Shown one piece after another: positions 55,062 through 63,794 of a stretch of DNA of 64,000 nucleotides. The notes beneath the pieces are model-generated. The model searched no databases, was not told the origin of the DNA, and worked only from the letters and a program-made list of their open reading frames with translations. Position 1 is the stretch's first letter; every line of letters starts with the position of its first letter. The position numbers were made by a program, and so were the translations under genes. This stretch comes from Acetobacteraceae bacterium H6797 (lineage in GTDB: Bacteria; Pseudomonadota; Alphaproteobacteria; Acetobacterales; Acetobacteraceae). Location: the NCBI GenBank assembly GCA_015223225.1, contig JADFCQ010000004.1, forward strand, positions 62,001 through 126,000, read 5' to 3'.

Positions 55062-55985
55062 TCAGTAGTCGACGACGACGCGCGCCTCGGATACCCCCAT
55101 GCGCATCGTCTGCTCAAGCGCCTGATCGACCTCAGGCACCGAGAGATAGGGGCCACGGCGCACGCGGTATTCGGGGCGGCGGCCGCCGCCGATCGGCTCG
55201 ATCCGCGCCCCGGGCAGCCGGGCAGCGAAGCGCTGCGCGGCATCGCGGGTGGTAAAGGTGCTGGTGTCGATCCAGAGGCGCGATGGGCCGCCGGCCGGGC
55301 CCTGCCAGACCTGTTCGGGCAAGCGCAGCGGCACGACTTCCGCCGGCGCGGCCTCGATTGGCCCGGCGACGGCCGGTCGAGAGCTCGTCACGCCCCGCCG
55401 CACGCCTTCACGCGCGCCGGGCGGCGGAGCCAGATCCTCACTCTCGACCATGCCCCGCGGCGCGGTCGCGACCTGAAGGCGCGGTTGGTCGGATTGCAAT
55501 TGGCCGCCCTGCGCCAGGGCCCGGCTCGGCCCTTCCTCGACCGCAAGCCGGATGCGGGTGGCACTTCCCTCCCGCATGCCGAGCAGCGTCGCCGCGCGGC
55601 GGGAGACGGCCAGGACACGCCCCGGCTGCGCTGGCCCGCGATCATTGACCCGGACCAGGATCTCCGTCCCATTCTCGAGATTGGTCACCCGGACCACGGC
55701 GGGAAGCTGCAAGGTGCGGTGCGCGGCCACGAGGGCGCCGGGGTCGTAGATCTCGTTATCGACGGTGCGGCGACCGGGCCGGGCATCGGGAATGACGGTC
55801 GCGAGCCCCGTCTCGACCAGGGCGAAATCCTCTCGTGGGTAGGACCACGTGCCGCCCATCTGATAGGGCTCGCCGAGCATGTAGCGAACCGGCTGGTCCG
55901 GCACCTGCGGGCGGCGCTGGCAGGCGCTCAGGCCGAGCCCAAGGGTCGCGCAGAGAAGAAGCGGAAGAGCATAACGGCGCATCAA
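55062..55985 (-). CDS. rlpA: RlpA-like septal lipoprotein with SPOR domain
   Basis: A 307-aa lipoprotein. The signal peptide LLLCATLGLGLSAC ends in a lipobox with Cys22. The double-psi beta-barrel domain (VRVTNLENGTEILVRVNDRGPAQPGRVLAVSRRAATLLGM) is the RlpA hallmark. The C-terminal SPOR domain begins near 235 (LWIDTSTFTTRDAAQRFAARL) and targets septal peptidoglycan. RlpA proteins bind or cleave denuded glycan strands. Its start overlaps the stop of the MltB-like gene by 4 bases. Confidence 0.9.
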   Translation of the reverse strand: MMRRYALPLLLCATLGLGLSACQRRPQVPDQPVRYMLGEPYQMGGTWSYPREDFALVETGLATVIPDARPGRRTVDNEIYDPGALVAAHRTLQLPAVVRVTNLENGTEILVRVNDRGPAQPGRVLAVSRRAATLLGMREGSATRIRLAVEEGPSRALAQGGQLQSDQPRLQVATAPRGMVESEDLAPPPGAREGVRRGVTSSRPAVAGPIEAAPAEVVPLRLPEQVWQGPAGGPSRLWIDTSTFTTRDAAQRFAARLPGARIEPIGGGRRPEYRVRRGPYLSVPEVDQALEQTMRMGVSEARVVVDY

Positions 55986-56965
55986 GCCACCCGGTCCGAA
56001 AGCATGGCAACAGCCAGAGCATAATAGGTCGACGGGTTATAGCGCCTGATCGCGGCAAAATTGGCATGGACCGCGAAAGCCTGCCCTCCCGCCCCGCTGG
56101 GCTGAAGAATGGAGGCCTCCATGTCCAGCCCCTGCAGGCTGGTGCCGTCGTTCGTCTGCACGCCCATCGCCACCCAGTCACGCAGCGGGCGCTTCACGTC
56201 GAGGCTGGCCAGCGCGGGGTCGAATCCGGCTGGCAGCATGACCTCCCGCCCCCACGGCTCCTGCTCGCGCCAGCCGCTATTGGACAGGTAATTGGCGATG
56301 GAGGCCAGCGCATCACCACGATCGTCCCAAATATCGCGCCGGCCATCGCCGTCGAAATCGACCGCGAGCTTGCTGAAATTGCTCGGCATGAATTGCGGCT
56401 GCCCCATCGCTCCGGCCCAAGAGCCTTTCATCCGCTCCGGCGTCACATGGCCCTCATCGAGAATGCGCAGCGCGGCGATGAGTTCCTGGCGGAAATAGGC
56501 CGATCGCCGGCCGTCCCAGGCCAGGGTCGCCAAGGCTTCGATCACGAAGAAGCTGCCGGTGAAGGCGCCGTAATTGGTCTCCATGCCCCAGATCGCCATG
56601 ATGACCCGCGGCGACACCCGGTACCGGATGCCGATCTGCTCCAGCAATTGCCGGTTATCGGCGGCCAATTGGCGTCCCTTGTCGATTCGCTGAGGGACGA
56701 GCTGGCGGTCCCGATACTGCTCCCAGGTGAGGGTGAATTCCGGCTGCCGCCGGTCCAACTGGAGCACCCGGTCGAGAGGGCGGAGGTTCGAGAGCGAACG
56801 CGAGATGGTGAGCCGCGAAATGCCCGCCTGATGTGCCTCTTCCCGCAGCCCGGCTAGGAAATCCTCATAGCTTCCGCTCGCGGCATGAGCCCCGAGGAAG
56901 GGCCCCGCCAGAGGCGTGAGGGTGGCGCCACCAAGGGCGCCGAGCAGAAGACGACGGCTCAGCAT
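55982..56965 (-). CDS. mltB: Lytic murein transglycosylase, MltB family
   Basis: A 327-aa exported transglycosylase. The signal peptide runs to AHAA (LLLGALGGATLTPLAGPFLG). The catalytic Glu is in MAIWGMETNYGAF. The segments MKGSWAGAMGQPQFMPSNF and DGRRDIWDDRGDALASIANYLSNSGW are diagnostic of MltB. It cleaves the glycan backbone to form 1,6-anhydromuropeptides. Together with rlpA and dacC downstream it makes a small peptidoglycan-remodelling group. Confidence 0.94.
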   Translation of the reverse strand: MLSRRLLLGALGGATLTPLAGPFLGAHAASGSYEDFLAGLREEAHQAGISRLTISRSLSNLRPLDRVLQLDRRQPEFTLTWEQYRDRQLVPQRIDKGRQLAADNRQLLEQIGIRYRVSPRVIMAIWGMETNYGAFTGSFFVIEALATLAWDGRRSAYFRQELIAALRILDEGHVTPERMKGSWAGAMGQPQFMPSNFSKLAVDFDGDGRRDIWDDRGDALASIANYLSNSGWREQEPWGREVMLPAGFDPALASLDVKRPLRDWVAMGVQTNDGTSLQGLDMEASILQPSGAGGQAFAVHANFAAIRRYNPSTYYALAVAMLSDRVA

Positions 56966-57013
56966 TCATCATCCCTGCCACGGCCCTGCCCGGCCGCGCA
57001 ACCGCCGCGAAGG

Positions 57014-57532
57014 TTACTGGCCCTGCCGCGCCTTCTGCCAGCAGGTTCGCAGATCGCGCGCCTGGGCCTCGCTCATCGCCCGGAGCGGCAGGAGGCGGTA
57101 GACAAACCGATGCTCGTAGAAGAGCGCCTGGCTCTGATCCTGTCGGATATCCAGGAAATCCTCCCAGGGCACATGGCCCGTGCCATAGGCGCTCTCGAAG
57201 GAAAGGCCCTCTTCCGACCAGTGATAGGTAATCTCGCTGCGCATCATCCTGGCATCCGCGAATTGGCGCCGCACCCGCCAGACGATCCATCGGCGCCACA
57301 GTTTGAGCAGGATCCAGAAGACGATCGGCAGAGCCAGCAGCGTGGCGAGAAGGCCGATTAAATCCTCTGTCTTCCACCAGATGAAGCCCAACAGCGCGAG
57401 AATATACAGGCCCATCAGCAGCCTGAACTGCCGCTGGCGAAGCAGCGTCCTCAGATGCAGGGCATGCGCCGCGAGAAGGTCATCCGATGTCAGCGCCACG
57501 ATGGCAACGCGCGGTTCGGGCGGAATGTTCAT
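57014..57532 (-). CDS. YcxB-family-like membrane protein
   Basis: A 172-aa protein. Two hydrophobic helices near residues 38-55 (LLMGLYILALLGFIW) and 60-78 (LIGLLATLLALPIVFWILL) are followed by a soluble ~90-residue domain with EITYHWSEEGLSFESAYGTGHVPWEDFLDI. That organisation, two helices then a beta-rich domain with a WEDF motif, is that of YcxB-like proteins of unknown function. No clear partner exists; it is in the same direction as mltB and lies 48 bases upstream of it. Confidence 0.7.
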   Translation of the reverse strand: MNIPPEPRVAIVALTSDDLLAAHALHLRTLLRQRQFRLLMGLYILALLGFIWWKTEDLIGLLATLLALPIVFWILLKLWRRWIVWRVRRQFADARMMRSEITYHWSEEGLSFESAYGTGHVPWEDFLDIRQDQSQALFYEHRFVYRLLPLRAMSEAQARDLRTCWQKARQGQ

Positions 57533-57568
57533 GCCCGGTGTCTAGGCAAGGGCCGCCTTCCTGTCGCG

Positions 57569-58777
57569 TCACAGCTGGCGGCGCGTGACCCATCGGCTTG
57601 CGCCCTCGGCGGCGAGGGCGGCCGTCGCGAAACAGGCCTGAAGCAGATAGCCCCCCGTCGGCGCTTCCCAATCCAGCATCTCGCCGGCGAGGAAGGTGCC
57701 GGGCCGCTCCTTCAGCATGAGATGCTCGTCCAGACCCTCCCGCCTAACACCGCCCGCGCTGGAAATCGCCCGCTCGATCGGGGCGAGGCCAGTGAGCCGC
57801 AGGGGGAATTCCTTGATCAGGCCCGCCAGCGCCACGGCCGCCTCGGGCGGGGCTCCGGCTTCCCGCAGCAGCGCGATGGCAACCGGCGGCAGGCTGGCCG
57901 CGCGCTTCAGGAAGCTCGAGAGCGACTGCCCCCGGCGCGGAGCCGCGAGCCGTTCGGCAAGGGCCTCCAGCGAAAGATCGGGCCGGAGATCGATGATGAG
58001 GATCACTTCGCCCTTCGCCAGGATCGCCTCCCGAAGCGGGGCCGCCAGGGCATAGATGGCACCGCCCTCGATGCCCTCGGCCGTAATCATCGCCTCGCCC
58101 CGCCGTTGCTGATCGCCGAAGCGGAGGGCAATGCGCTTTAGCGGCTGGCCGGCGAAATTCTCTCGAAAAAAGGGCGTCCAGGCGCAGGTAAAGCCCATGT
58201 TCGCCGGCTTGAATGGCTCCATCGGCAGGCCAAGCGTCGGCACCCAGGCCGCGTCGGAGCCCAGGCGCGGCCAGGAGGCGCCGCCGAGCGCCAGGATCGC
58301 CGCGGCCGCCTCGTCCCGTCGCTCGCCGGCCGGCGTCTCGAAGCGCAGGGCGTCGCCATCCCAACCGAGGAAGCGTTCGCGCGTGCGGATCTCCACGCCG
58401 AGCCCGGCAAGCCGCGCCAGCCAGGCGCGCAGCAGCGGCGAAGCCTTCATCGCGCGGGGGAAAACCCGGCCGCTGGAGCCGGTGAAGGTCTCCTGGCCGA
58501 GCCCCTCTGCCCAGTCGCGCAGTGCCTGTGGCGGAAAGGCCCGGATGGCGCCCTCCAGCCACGGCCGCGCCTCGCCATAGCGGGCCAGGAAGGGCTCGAG
58601 CTCTTCCGAATGGGTCAGGTTCAGCCCGCCGCGCCCGGCCATCAGCAGCTTGCGCGCCACGCTTGGCATGCGCTCATGAACCCGCACGCGATGGCCGGCC
58701 TCGGTCAGGCGCTCGGCGGCGAAAAGGCCCGCGGGGCCGGCGCCGATCACGGCGATGGGGAGGGCATGGTCGTTCAT
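57569..58777 (-). CDS. TIGR03862/BaiN-like flavoprotein (HI0933 family)
   Basis: A 402-aa FAD protein. The start chosen is MNDHALPIAVIGAGPAGLFAAERL at 58777, placing the dinucleotide motif GAGPAG near residue 12. KLLMAGRGGLNLTHSEE is the hallmark second motif of HI0933/YhiN proteins. The C-terminal GEMLDWEAPTGGYLLQACFATAALA is the family's FAD motif. Members reduce double bonds or are of unknown activity; BaiN acts on bile acids, which is not implied here. Single gene, 36 bases before the YcxB-like gene. Confidence 0.9.
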   Translation of the reverse strand: MNDHALPIAVIGAGPAGLFAAERLTEAGHRVRVHERMPSVARKLLMAGRGGLNLTHSEELEPFLARYGEARPWLEGAIRAFPPQALRDWAEGLGQETFTGSSGRVFPRAMKASPLLRAWLARLAGLGVEIRTRERFLGWDGDALRFETPAGERRDEAAAAILALGGASWPRLGSDAAWVPTLGLPMEPFKPANMGFTCAWTPFFRENFAGQPLKRIALRFGDQQRRGEAMITAEGIEGGAIYALAAPLREAILAKGEVILIIDLRPDLSLEALAERLAAPRRGQSLSSFLKRAASLPPVAIALLREAGAPPEAAVALAGLIKEFPLRLTGLAPIERAISSAGGVRREGLDEHLMLKERPGTFLAGEMLDWEAPTGGYLLQACFATAALAAEGASRWVTRRQL

Positions 58778-58891
58778 CGCGCGGACCATAGCCTCTGGTC
58801 CGCTCATGAGCACTGGCCCGGTTGACCGCCCTGCCCCGCGCCCTCACCATCCCGCGCCCCCATGGCGGGGCGCCAAGAAAGGATGCCAGGC

Positions 58892-59272
58892 ATGAGCCGC
58901 TTCACCTATGACCATCTCCATCTCCGCGCCGCCGACCCGGAGGCGCTGGCCACCTGGTTCAGCACCTTCCTCGATGGCGAGCGCAAGGCCGTGGTCGATG
59001 CCAGCGGGAAGAAGCGGATCATCATGGAAGTGGCCGGCCATACGCTCTTCGTCGAGGAGGTCGACGCCGGGACCGCCGGCACCCCGGCCGCTCCCTTCCG
59101 CGGCCTGGAGCATCTCGGCCTCGGCGTGAAGGACATCCGCGCCGTCATGGAGGAGATGCGCGCCAAGGGGGTGAAGATCGCGATGGAGGTCAAGGAACTG
59201 CGGCCGGACCTGAAGATCGGCTTCATCGAGGGGCCGGAGGGCGTGCGCGTCGAATTGCTGCAGCGAGGCTGA
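58892..59272 (+). CDS. VOC family protein
   Basis: A 126-aa single-module glyoxalase/bleomycin-resistance-like protein. The ATG at 58892 has AAAGGA 8 bases upstream; ATGs at 58883 and 58862 are weaker. The fold pattern is clear: YDHLHLRAADPEALATWFSTFLD for the first betaalphabeta with a His ligand, FRGLEHLGLGVKDI for the second, and GFIEGPEGVRVELLQ carrying a Glu ligand. The substrate is unknown. It lies divergent from the flavoprotein and upstream of ilvE. Confidence 0.85.
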   Translation: MSRFTYDHLHLRAADPEALATWFSTFLDGERKAVVDASGKKRIIMEVAGHTLFVEEVDAGTAGTPAAPFRGLEHLGLGVKDIRAVMEEMRAKGVKIAMEVKELRPDLKIGFIEGPEGVRVELLQRG

Positions 59273-59353
59273 GCCTCAGCACCCGAGGGCAACAGTCAGC
59301 AAACCTGACCTATTAGAACCTGGGCGCATGGGTGGATTGTAAAGCCGCCATTG

Positions 59354-59376
59354 GCGCAACAGCACGGCTGTTGCGC
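59354..59376. promoter_or_regulatory. Perfect palindrome upstream of ilvE
   Basis: GCGCAACAGC-ACG-GCTGTTGCGC, a 10-base perfect inverted repeat 42 bases upstream of the ilvE start. TAGGAT immediately after it could be a -10 element. A further GCAACA half-site follows at about 59392. Reads as an operator overlapping the ilvE promoter. Confidence 0.5.
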
Positions 59377-59418
59377 TAGGATAGGCCCTGACGCAACAAA
59401 GCTGCGAGCATCGGCACC

Positions 59419-60516
59419 ATGAGCTTCCAGAACGAAACCAAGATCAGCGTGACCCTCACGCAGAACCCGCGCCCCAAGCCGGCCGATGCCTCGCTGTCCT
59501 TCGGCAAGGTCATGACGGATCATATGTTCATCATGAACTACACCGAGGGTAAGGGCTGGCATGACCCGCGCGTGGTGCCCTATGCCCCGCTGGAGATGGA
59601 CCCGGCGACGCAGGTGCTCCATTACGGTCAGGCGGTGTTCGACGGGTTGAAGGCCTTCCGCGGCAAGGACGGCAAGATCCGCCTCTTCCGCGCCCAGCGC
59701 CATGCGGAGCGCCTGAACAAGTCCTGCAAGGCCCTCTGCATCCCCGAGATGGATGTGGACCTCATCCGCCGCTCCTTCGAGGCGATCGTGGAGGCCGATA
59801 ACGAGTGGGTGCCGCATACCCAGGGCACCTCGCTCTATATCCGCCCGACGGTGATCGCGACGGATGTGATGCTGGGCGTGCATCCCTCGCACACCTACAC
59901 CTATTTCGTGATCTGCTCGCCCGTGGGCGCCTATTACAAGGAGGGCGTGAAGCCCGTCCGCATCCTGGTGAGCGACAATCACGTGCGCGCCGTGCAGGGT
60001 GGCCTGGGCGAGGCCAAGACGGCCGCCAATTACGCCGCTTCGCTTTCGGCGCAGCAGGAGGCGCAGGCCGCCGGCTACACGCAGGTGCTGTGGCTCGATG
60101 GCGTGGAGCGCAAGTACATCGACGAAGTCGGCACCATGAACATCATGATGCGCATCGGCGATGAGGTGATCACTCCGCCGCTGGCCGGCACCATCCTCGA
60201 TGGCGTGACGCGCAACTCCACCCTCCAGCTCATGCGCGACTGGGGCCTCAAGGTTTCCGAGCGCCGCATCAGCATCGATGAGGTGATGGAAGCCGGCCGC
60301 AAGGGCACGCTGCTCGAGATGTGGGGCACGGGCACGGCGGCCGTCGTCTCCCCGGTGGGCGAGCTGGGCTACAAGGGCGAGAAGCTCATCATCGGCAATG
60401 GCCAGACCGGCGAGCTGACTCAGAAGCTCTATGACGCGATCGTCGCCATCCAGTATGGCCAGAGCAACGACGCCCATGGCTGGACCAGCGAAGTGAAGGT
60501 GCCGGTCTCGGCCTGA
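59419..60516 (+). CDS. ilvE: Branched-chain amino acid aminotransferase
   Basis: A 365-aa fold-type IV PLP aminotransferase that transfers amino groups between glutamate and branched-chain 2-oxo acids. The Schiff-base Lys lies in LGEAKTAANYAASL, the conserved Glu in YIDEVGTMNIM, and the phosphate-binding LDGVTRNSTLQL loop follows. Length and GQAVFDGLKAFRGKDG motif match the longer (class 2-type) bacterial enzymes. It is a single gene with a strong terminator and a palindromic operator-like element upstream. Confidence 0.95.
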   Translation: MSFQNETKISVTLTQNPRPKPADASLSFGKVMTDHMFIMNYTEGKGWHDPRVVPYAPLEMDPATQVLHYGQAVFDGLKAFRGKDGKIRLFRAQRHAERLNKSCKALCIPEMDVDLIRRSFEAIVEADNEWVPHTQGTSLYIRPTVIATDVMLGVHPSHTYTYFVICSPVGAYYKEGVKPVRILVSDNHVRAVQGGLGEAKTAANYAASLSAQQEAQAAGYTQVLWLDGVERKYIDEVGTMNIMMRIGDEVITPPLAGTILDGVTRNSTLQLMRDWGLKVSERRISIDEVMEAGRKGTLLEMWGTGTAAVVSPVGELGYKGEKLIIGNGQTGELTQKLYDAIVAIQYGQSNDAHGWTSEVKVPVSA

Positions 60517-60536
60517 TCGAGAACCGGATGCGTGAA

Positions 60537-60563
60537 GGGCGGCGCTTCGGCGCCGCCCTTTTT
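60537..60563 (+). terminator. Intrinsic terminator of ilvE
   Basis: GGGCGGCGC-TTCG-GCGCCGCCC, nine perfect pairs with a stable UUCG tetraloop, then TTTTT. It is 20 bases after the ilvE stop. Confidence 0.93.
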
Positions 60564-60567
60564 CGTT

Positions 60568-61266
60568 TCAGCCCGCCGCCGACTGCAGGCGCCGCTGGCG
60601 GAGGATTTCGACGCCTTGCTTGATCATCGCCGCGAGATCCTCCCCAGGGACGGCGCCCGAGGTCAGCAAATGGCCGTCGAGCAGGAAGCTCGGCACGCCT
60701 GAAATACCGGCGCGGCGGAAACCCATATCCTCCGCCTCCATTGCCTCGGCCCCTTCCCCGCTCGCCAGGAATTCCAGCACGGCATCGCGGTCGAGGCCGA
60801 GAGGCCCGGCGGCGAGGTCGGCCAGCACCTGCCGATCGCCGATATCCTTGCCATCCCGGAAATAGGCCCCGAAAAGTGCCTCCACGAGATCGAGTTGCCG
60901 CCCCGTGGGTGCTGCCAGCGCGATCAGGCGATGGGCATCCCGCGTGACTGGCGAGCGGGTGATACGCTCGAACTGGAAATCCAGCCCCACACCCTGGCCG
61001 ATGCCGGTGATGCGCGCATCGAGTTCCTTGCCGCGCTCCACCGAGCCGAATTTCTGACGGCGATATTCCGCGCGATCCATCCCGCCCTCCGGCATGTCGG
61101 GATTGAGCCTGAAGGCCCGGTAGCCGACGTCGAAATGCAGGCCCTCGGCCGCGAGGATATCCAGCGCCGTCGCCAGATGCCGCTTGCCCACCCAGCACCA
61201 CGGGCAGACCACGTCGGAAATCACGTCGATACGCCCATTCAAGGGCGTGGAAAGCGGCTGGCTCAT
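60568..61266 (-). CDS. DsbA family oxidoreductase, FrnE-like
   Basis: A 232-aa thioredoxin-fold protein without signal peptide, so cytoplasmic. The redox motif is CPWC in DVVCPWCWVGK near residue 24. The segments ARITGIGQGVGLDFQFERITRSPVTRDAHRL and GVPSFLLDGHLLTSGA match the FrnE/2-hydroxychromene-2-carboxylate isomerase-like group (DsbA_FrnE). FrnE-type proteins have been linked to oxidative stress tolerance or polyketide-related chemistry. It is convergent with ilvE across the strong terminator; its gene is next to, but probably not part of, the following cluster. Confidence 0.9.
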   Translation of the reverse strand: MSQPLSTPLNGRIDVISDVVCPWCWVGKRHLATALDILAAEGLHFDVGYRAFRLNPDMPEGGMDRAEYRRQKFGSVERGKELDARITGIGQGVGLDFQFERITRSPVTRDAHRLIALAAPTGRQLDLVEALFGAYFRDGKDIGDRQVLADLAAGPLGLDRDAVLEFLASGEGAEAMEAEDMGFRRAGISGVPSFLLDGHLLTSGAVPGEDLAAMIKQGVEILRQRRLQSAAG

Positions 61267-61335
61267 GCGGAAGGTCCTTCCTTGTTCCGCCTCACATGGG
61301 ACAAGCGGGGCGGAATTGCAAAGGCGCGGCCCGCA

Positions 61336-61920
61336 TCACCGCAACCCGTCCTTCCCCTCGATTTCGCTCACCTGCAACCCGCCGATCCGCGGGAAAGGCC
61401 GCCCGCCCGCCGTAATGGCGACGCAGACGAGAATTTCGTCGGCACGGGGCGCATCCGGCACCCGCGCCTCGATGGCGTCGAAATGGCTGCGGACGAAGGC
61501 CGCGTCCTTATGCCCGAGCGGCACGTCGATGGCCGTGCCGATCCCGCCCGCCTTCTTCGCCGAAGGGATCAAGGCCGCGCCACCACCGAGAGCAGCCCGC
61601 ACCGGGGCACCCATCTTGGGGTGAAGCAGGGCGGCGGCATGTTCCAACTCCCCCGCCTCACCCACCACCGCGGCCTTGCCATAAGATTCCGCCTGGGCGC
61701 CTTCGATACCGAGGGCCGCTACCGCACGGGCGGCGAGCAGGCCGCCCAGTTCCGCGCCGGCCTCGATGAGGGGCGAAAGATCCTCCTCATAGCGCCCGGC
61801 GAAGGGGTTCTTGATCACGGCGCAGGCGACGGCGCGCTTCAGCGGCGCGCCCAAGGCCCTGCCCTGCTCCATCAAGGTCTCATCGAGAAGAATAACGATC
61901 TTCCTGATCTGAACGGCCAT
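61336..61920 (-). CDS. Amino acid synthesis family protein (DUF1185)
   Basis: A 194-aa protein of the DUF1185 (PF06684) family, named for a presumed role in amino acid metabolism; the structural work places it near chorismate-mutase-like folds. Typical segments are IRKIVILLDETLMEQG, CAVIKNPFAGRYEEDL, GKAAVVGEAGELEHAAALLHPKMGAPVR and VPLGHKDAAFVRSHFD. Its start is 3 bases from the downstream end of the enamidase-like gene, so the two form an operon. DUF1185 genes often sit in amidohydrolase clusters of Proteobacteria. Confidence 0.85.
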   Translation of the reverse strand: MAVQIRKIVILLDETLMEQGRALGAPLKRAVACAVIKNPFAGRYEEDLSPLIEAGAELGGLLAARAVAALGIEGAQAESYGKAAVVGEAGELEHAAALLHPKMGAPVRAALGGGAALIPSAKKAGGIGTAIDVPLGHKDAAFVRSHFDAIEARVPDAPRADEILVCVAITAGGRPFPRIGGLQVSEIEGKDGLR

Positions 61921-61923
61921 GTC

Positions 61924-63120
61924 TCAGTGCCCCATCACTTCGGGAACGCGTTCGGCGGGTGGCGTATTGCGGCTGCGGCCACAACGGATGACGCCATCGA
62001 TCATCACCATACCGATGCCGGGAATATCGCCCAGTTCGATGGAATGCAGCATGTCCCGCCCCGCCGAATGCTGTGCGCGATCGAGAAAAACGAAATCGGC
62101 GGCGCGCCCGACTTCGATCAAGCCGCCGTCGAGATTGCGGATACGCGCCGTGGTGCCCGTCGCGAGGCAGATCGCCTCGGCGGCGGAAATACCGCCGAGC
62201 GAGGAGAGCATCGAAATGGTGCGCAGGATGCCGAGCGGCTGTACGCCGGAGCCGGCGGGGCTGTCGGTGCCGAGGATGACCCGATGCAGCACGCCCAGAT
62301 CCTTCGCGACCTTCACCGCCGCGATGGCCACACGCTCATTGCCGTTATGCACGATCTCGATCGCGCGCGACGAGCGCTCGCACAATTCGCAGACATGGCC
62401 CTCGGGCAGCGCGGTATGGCCGCCATTGATATGGCCGATGATGTCGGCATCGGCTTCGAGCACCGTGTCCTTGTCGATCAGCCCCGAGCCGGGGATCGAC
62501 GGGCCGCCGGTATGGATGGTGCTCTGGATGCCGTATTTGCGCGCCCAGGCGACCATCTCCTTCGCCTCGTAGCCCGCCTTCACCGAGCCCAGCCCGACCT
62601 CGCCCAGCAGACCCACGCCCGCCTCGGCCAGTTCCTTGAAGTCACTCTCGACCATGCCCTTCTCGAGCACCGGCGCGCCGGCCAATATCTTCACCCCGGC
62701 GGGGCGCATGTTGAAGAAGCTGCGCTGAGCGAAAATGGCATGCGCCTTGAGCCCGACGATGTCGCGCGGCCTGCCTGGGGAATGGACCTCACCGGCAGAG
62801 ACCATGGTGGTGACGCCGCCATTGAGGAAGCTCTCCACCCAGCCGATCTGGTTCTGCCGGGGAGTCCAGTCGCCGATGACGGGATGGACATGGCTGTCGA
62901 TCAACCCCGGCGCGACGGCTCCGCCCCGGGCATCGATTACCGTGGCCTCCGGCGCGTCTGGCAGCTGGTTCTCACGGCCGAAGGCTGCGATCTTGCCATC
63001 CACGACCAGGATGGCATCCGCTTCCAGAATGGGATTCTCAAGGGCCCCGGACAGGAGGAGGCCAATGTTACGGATCAGAACCTTCCCTTTGGCCGGGCCG
63101 GTCGCCGCTTCTACCGCCAT
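61924..63120 (-). CDS. Amidohydrolase family protein, enamidase-like
   Basis: A 398-aa cytoplasmic amidohydrolase. The HxH metal motif is His77/His79 in IDSHVHP. Further probable ligands are in STIHTGG, GHINGGHTAL and GTDSPAGSG. The HINGGHTALPEGHVCELCE and AIEIVHNGNERVAI segments resemble the enamidase that hydrolyses 6-oxo-tetrahydronicotinate in nicotinate breakdown. Divergent from a MarR regulator and close to a molybdenum-hydroxylase FAD subunit, which supports a role in N-heterocycle catabolism. The precise substrate is inferred. Confidence 0.82.
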   Translation of the reverse strand: MAVEAATGPAKGKVLIRNIGLLLSGALENPILEADAILVVDGKIAAFGRENQLPDAPEATVIDARGGAVAPGLIDSHVHPVIGDWTPRQNQIGWVESFLNGGVTTMVSAGEVHSPGRPRDIVGLKAHAIFAQRSFFNMRPAGVKILAGAPVLEKGMVESDFKELAEAGVGLLGEVGLGSVKAGYEAKEMVAWARKYGIQSTIHTGGPSIPGSGLIDKDTVLEADADIIGHINGGHTALPEGHVCELCERSSRAIEIVHNGNERVAIAAVKVAKDLGVLHRVILGTDSPAGSGVQPLGILRTISMLSSLGGISAAEAICLATGTTARIRNLDGGLIEVGRAADFVFLDRAQHSAGRDMLHSIELGDIPGIGMVMIDGVIRCGRSRNTPPAERVPEVMGH

Positions 63121-63171
63121 GCTCGAACTCCCCGTATGATTGGGAAAAGCCTAGCGCCGCAACGATCATAA

Positions 63172-63183
63172 GCATAGAAACGA
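63172..63183. promoter_or_regulatory. Candidate MarR box 1
   Basis: GCATA-GA-AACGA, 6 bases upstream of the MarR ATG and within the divergent region with the enamidase-like gene. The same box, with AC in the middle, recurs at 63733-63744. Confidence 0.45.
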
Positions 63184-63189
63184 TTTTTC

Positions 63190-63666
63190 ATGAGCCTGGA
63201 ACGTCAATCCCGCCCTTTGAGAGAACCTCAGTCGCAGTCCGATACCGGTGCGGCGGACTACGTTCTCGAGGAGCAGGTCGGGCATCTGCTGCGCCGTGCC
63301 TATCAGCGGCATCTGGCGCTGTTCCAGAACATTTTCGGCGAAGACGGGCCGACGGCCATGCAATTCGCGGCGCTCCAGACGCTCTATACACGCGGCGCCT
63401 TGTCGCAGAACCATCTCGGTCGCCTCATCGCCATGGACCCCCCGACGGTCAAGGGCGTGGTGGCACGGCTGGAAGCGAGGGGCTGGGTAACCCGCGCTTC
63501 GGACCCGGACGATGCCCGCCTCAAGCGCGTCTCGCTGACGGCAGCCGCCATTGAGGCCATGCCGGGCATGATCGAGCGTGCCCGCGCAGTGACGGCGGCC
63601 ACCTTGTCGCCCCTCTCGCGCGAGGATCAGCTGCGGACCCTCGCCGTGCTCCGCCGGATGGCCTGA
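63190..63666 (+). CDS. MarR family transcriptional regulator
   Basis: A 158-aa winged-helix regulator. VGHLLRRAYQRHLALFQNIF and the DNA-recognition region SQNHLGRLIAMDPPTVKGVVARLEARGWVTRASDPDDARLKRVSLT are typical of the family. No Shine-Dalgarno is visible before the ATG; a candidate operator box lies there instead. It is divergent from the amidohydrolase/DUF1185 operon and upstream of a molybdenum-hydroxylase gene, so it probably controls both. MarR proteins are usually de-repressed by aromatic or heterocyclic compounds. Confidence 0.92.
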   Translation: MSLERQSRPLREPQSQSDTGAADYVLEEQVGHLLRRAYQRHLALFQNIFGEDGPTAMQFAALQTLYTRGALSQNHLGRLIAMDPPTVKGVVARLEARGWVTRASDPDDARLKRVSLTAAAIEAMPGMIERARAVTAATLSPLSREDQLRTLAVLRRMA

Positions 63667-63732
63667 CCGCGAAGTCCCAAAACGGGACGATTTACCATTG
63701 AAACGGCCGGGCTCCTGGCCCTAGCATCGTTA

Positions 63733-63744
63733 GCATAACAACGA
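63733..63744. promoter_or_regulatory. Candidate MarR box 2
   Basis: GCATA-AC-AACGA, 51 bases upstream of the FAD-subunit gene. The box follows another TAGCAT, making a short direct repeat. Confidence 0.45.
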
Positions 63745-63794
63745 ATGGCACCCCTTCCCTCCACCGAGGGGTGCCCGCAGGGGCTTTCGCGCGC

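Noticed and set aside
60895..63171. A 758-codon open frame on the plus strand
   Set aside because: Antisense to the FrnE-like, DUF1185 and amidohydrolase genes and spanning their gaps. It is a GC artefact.
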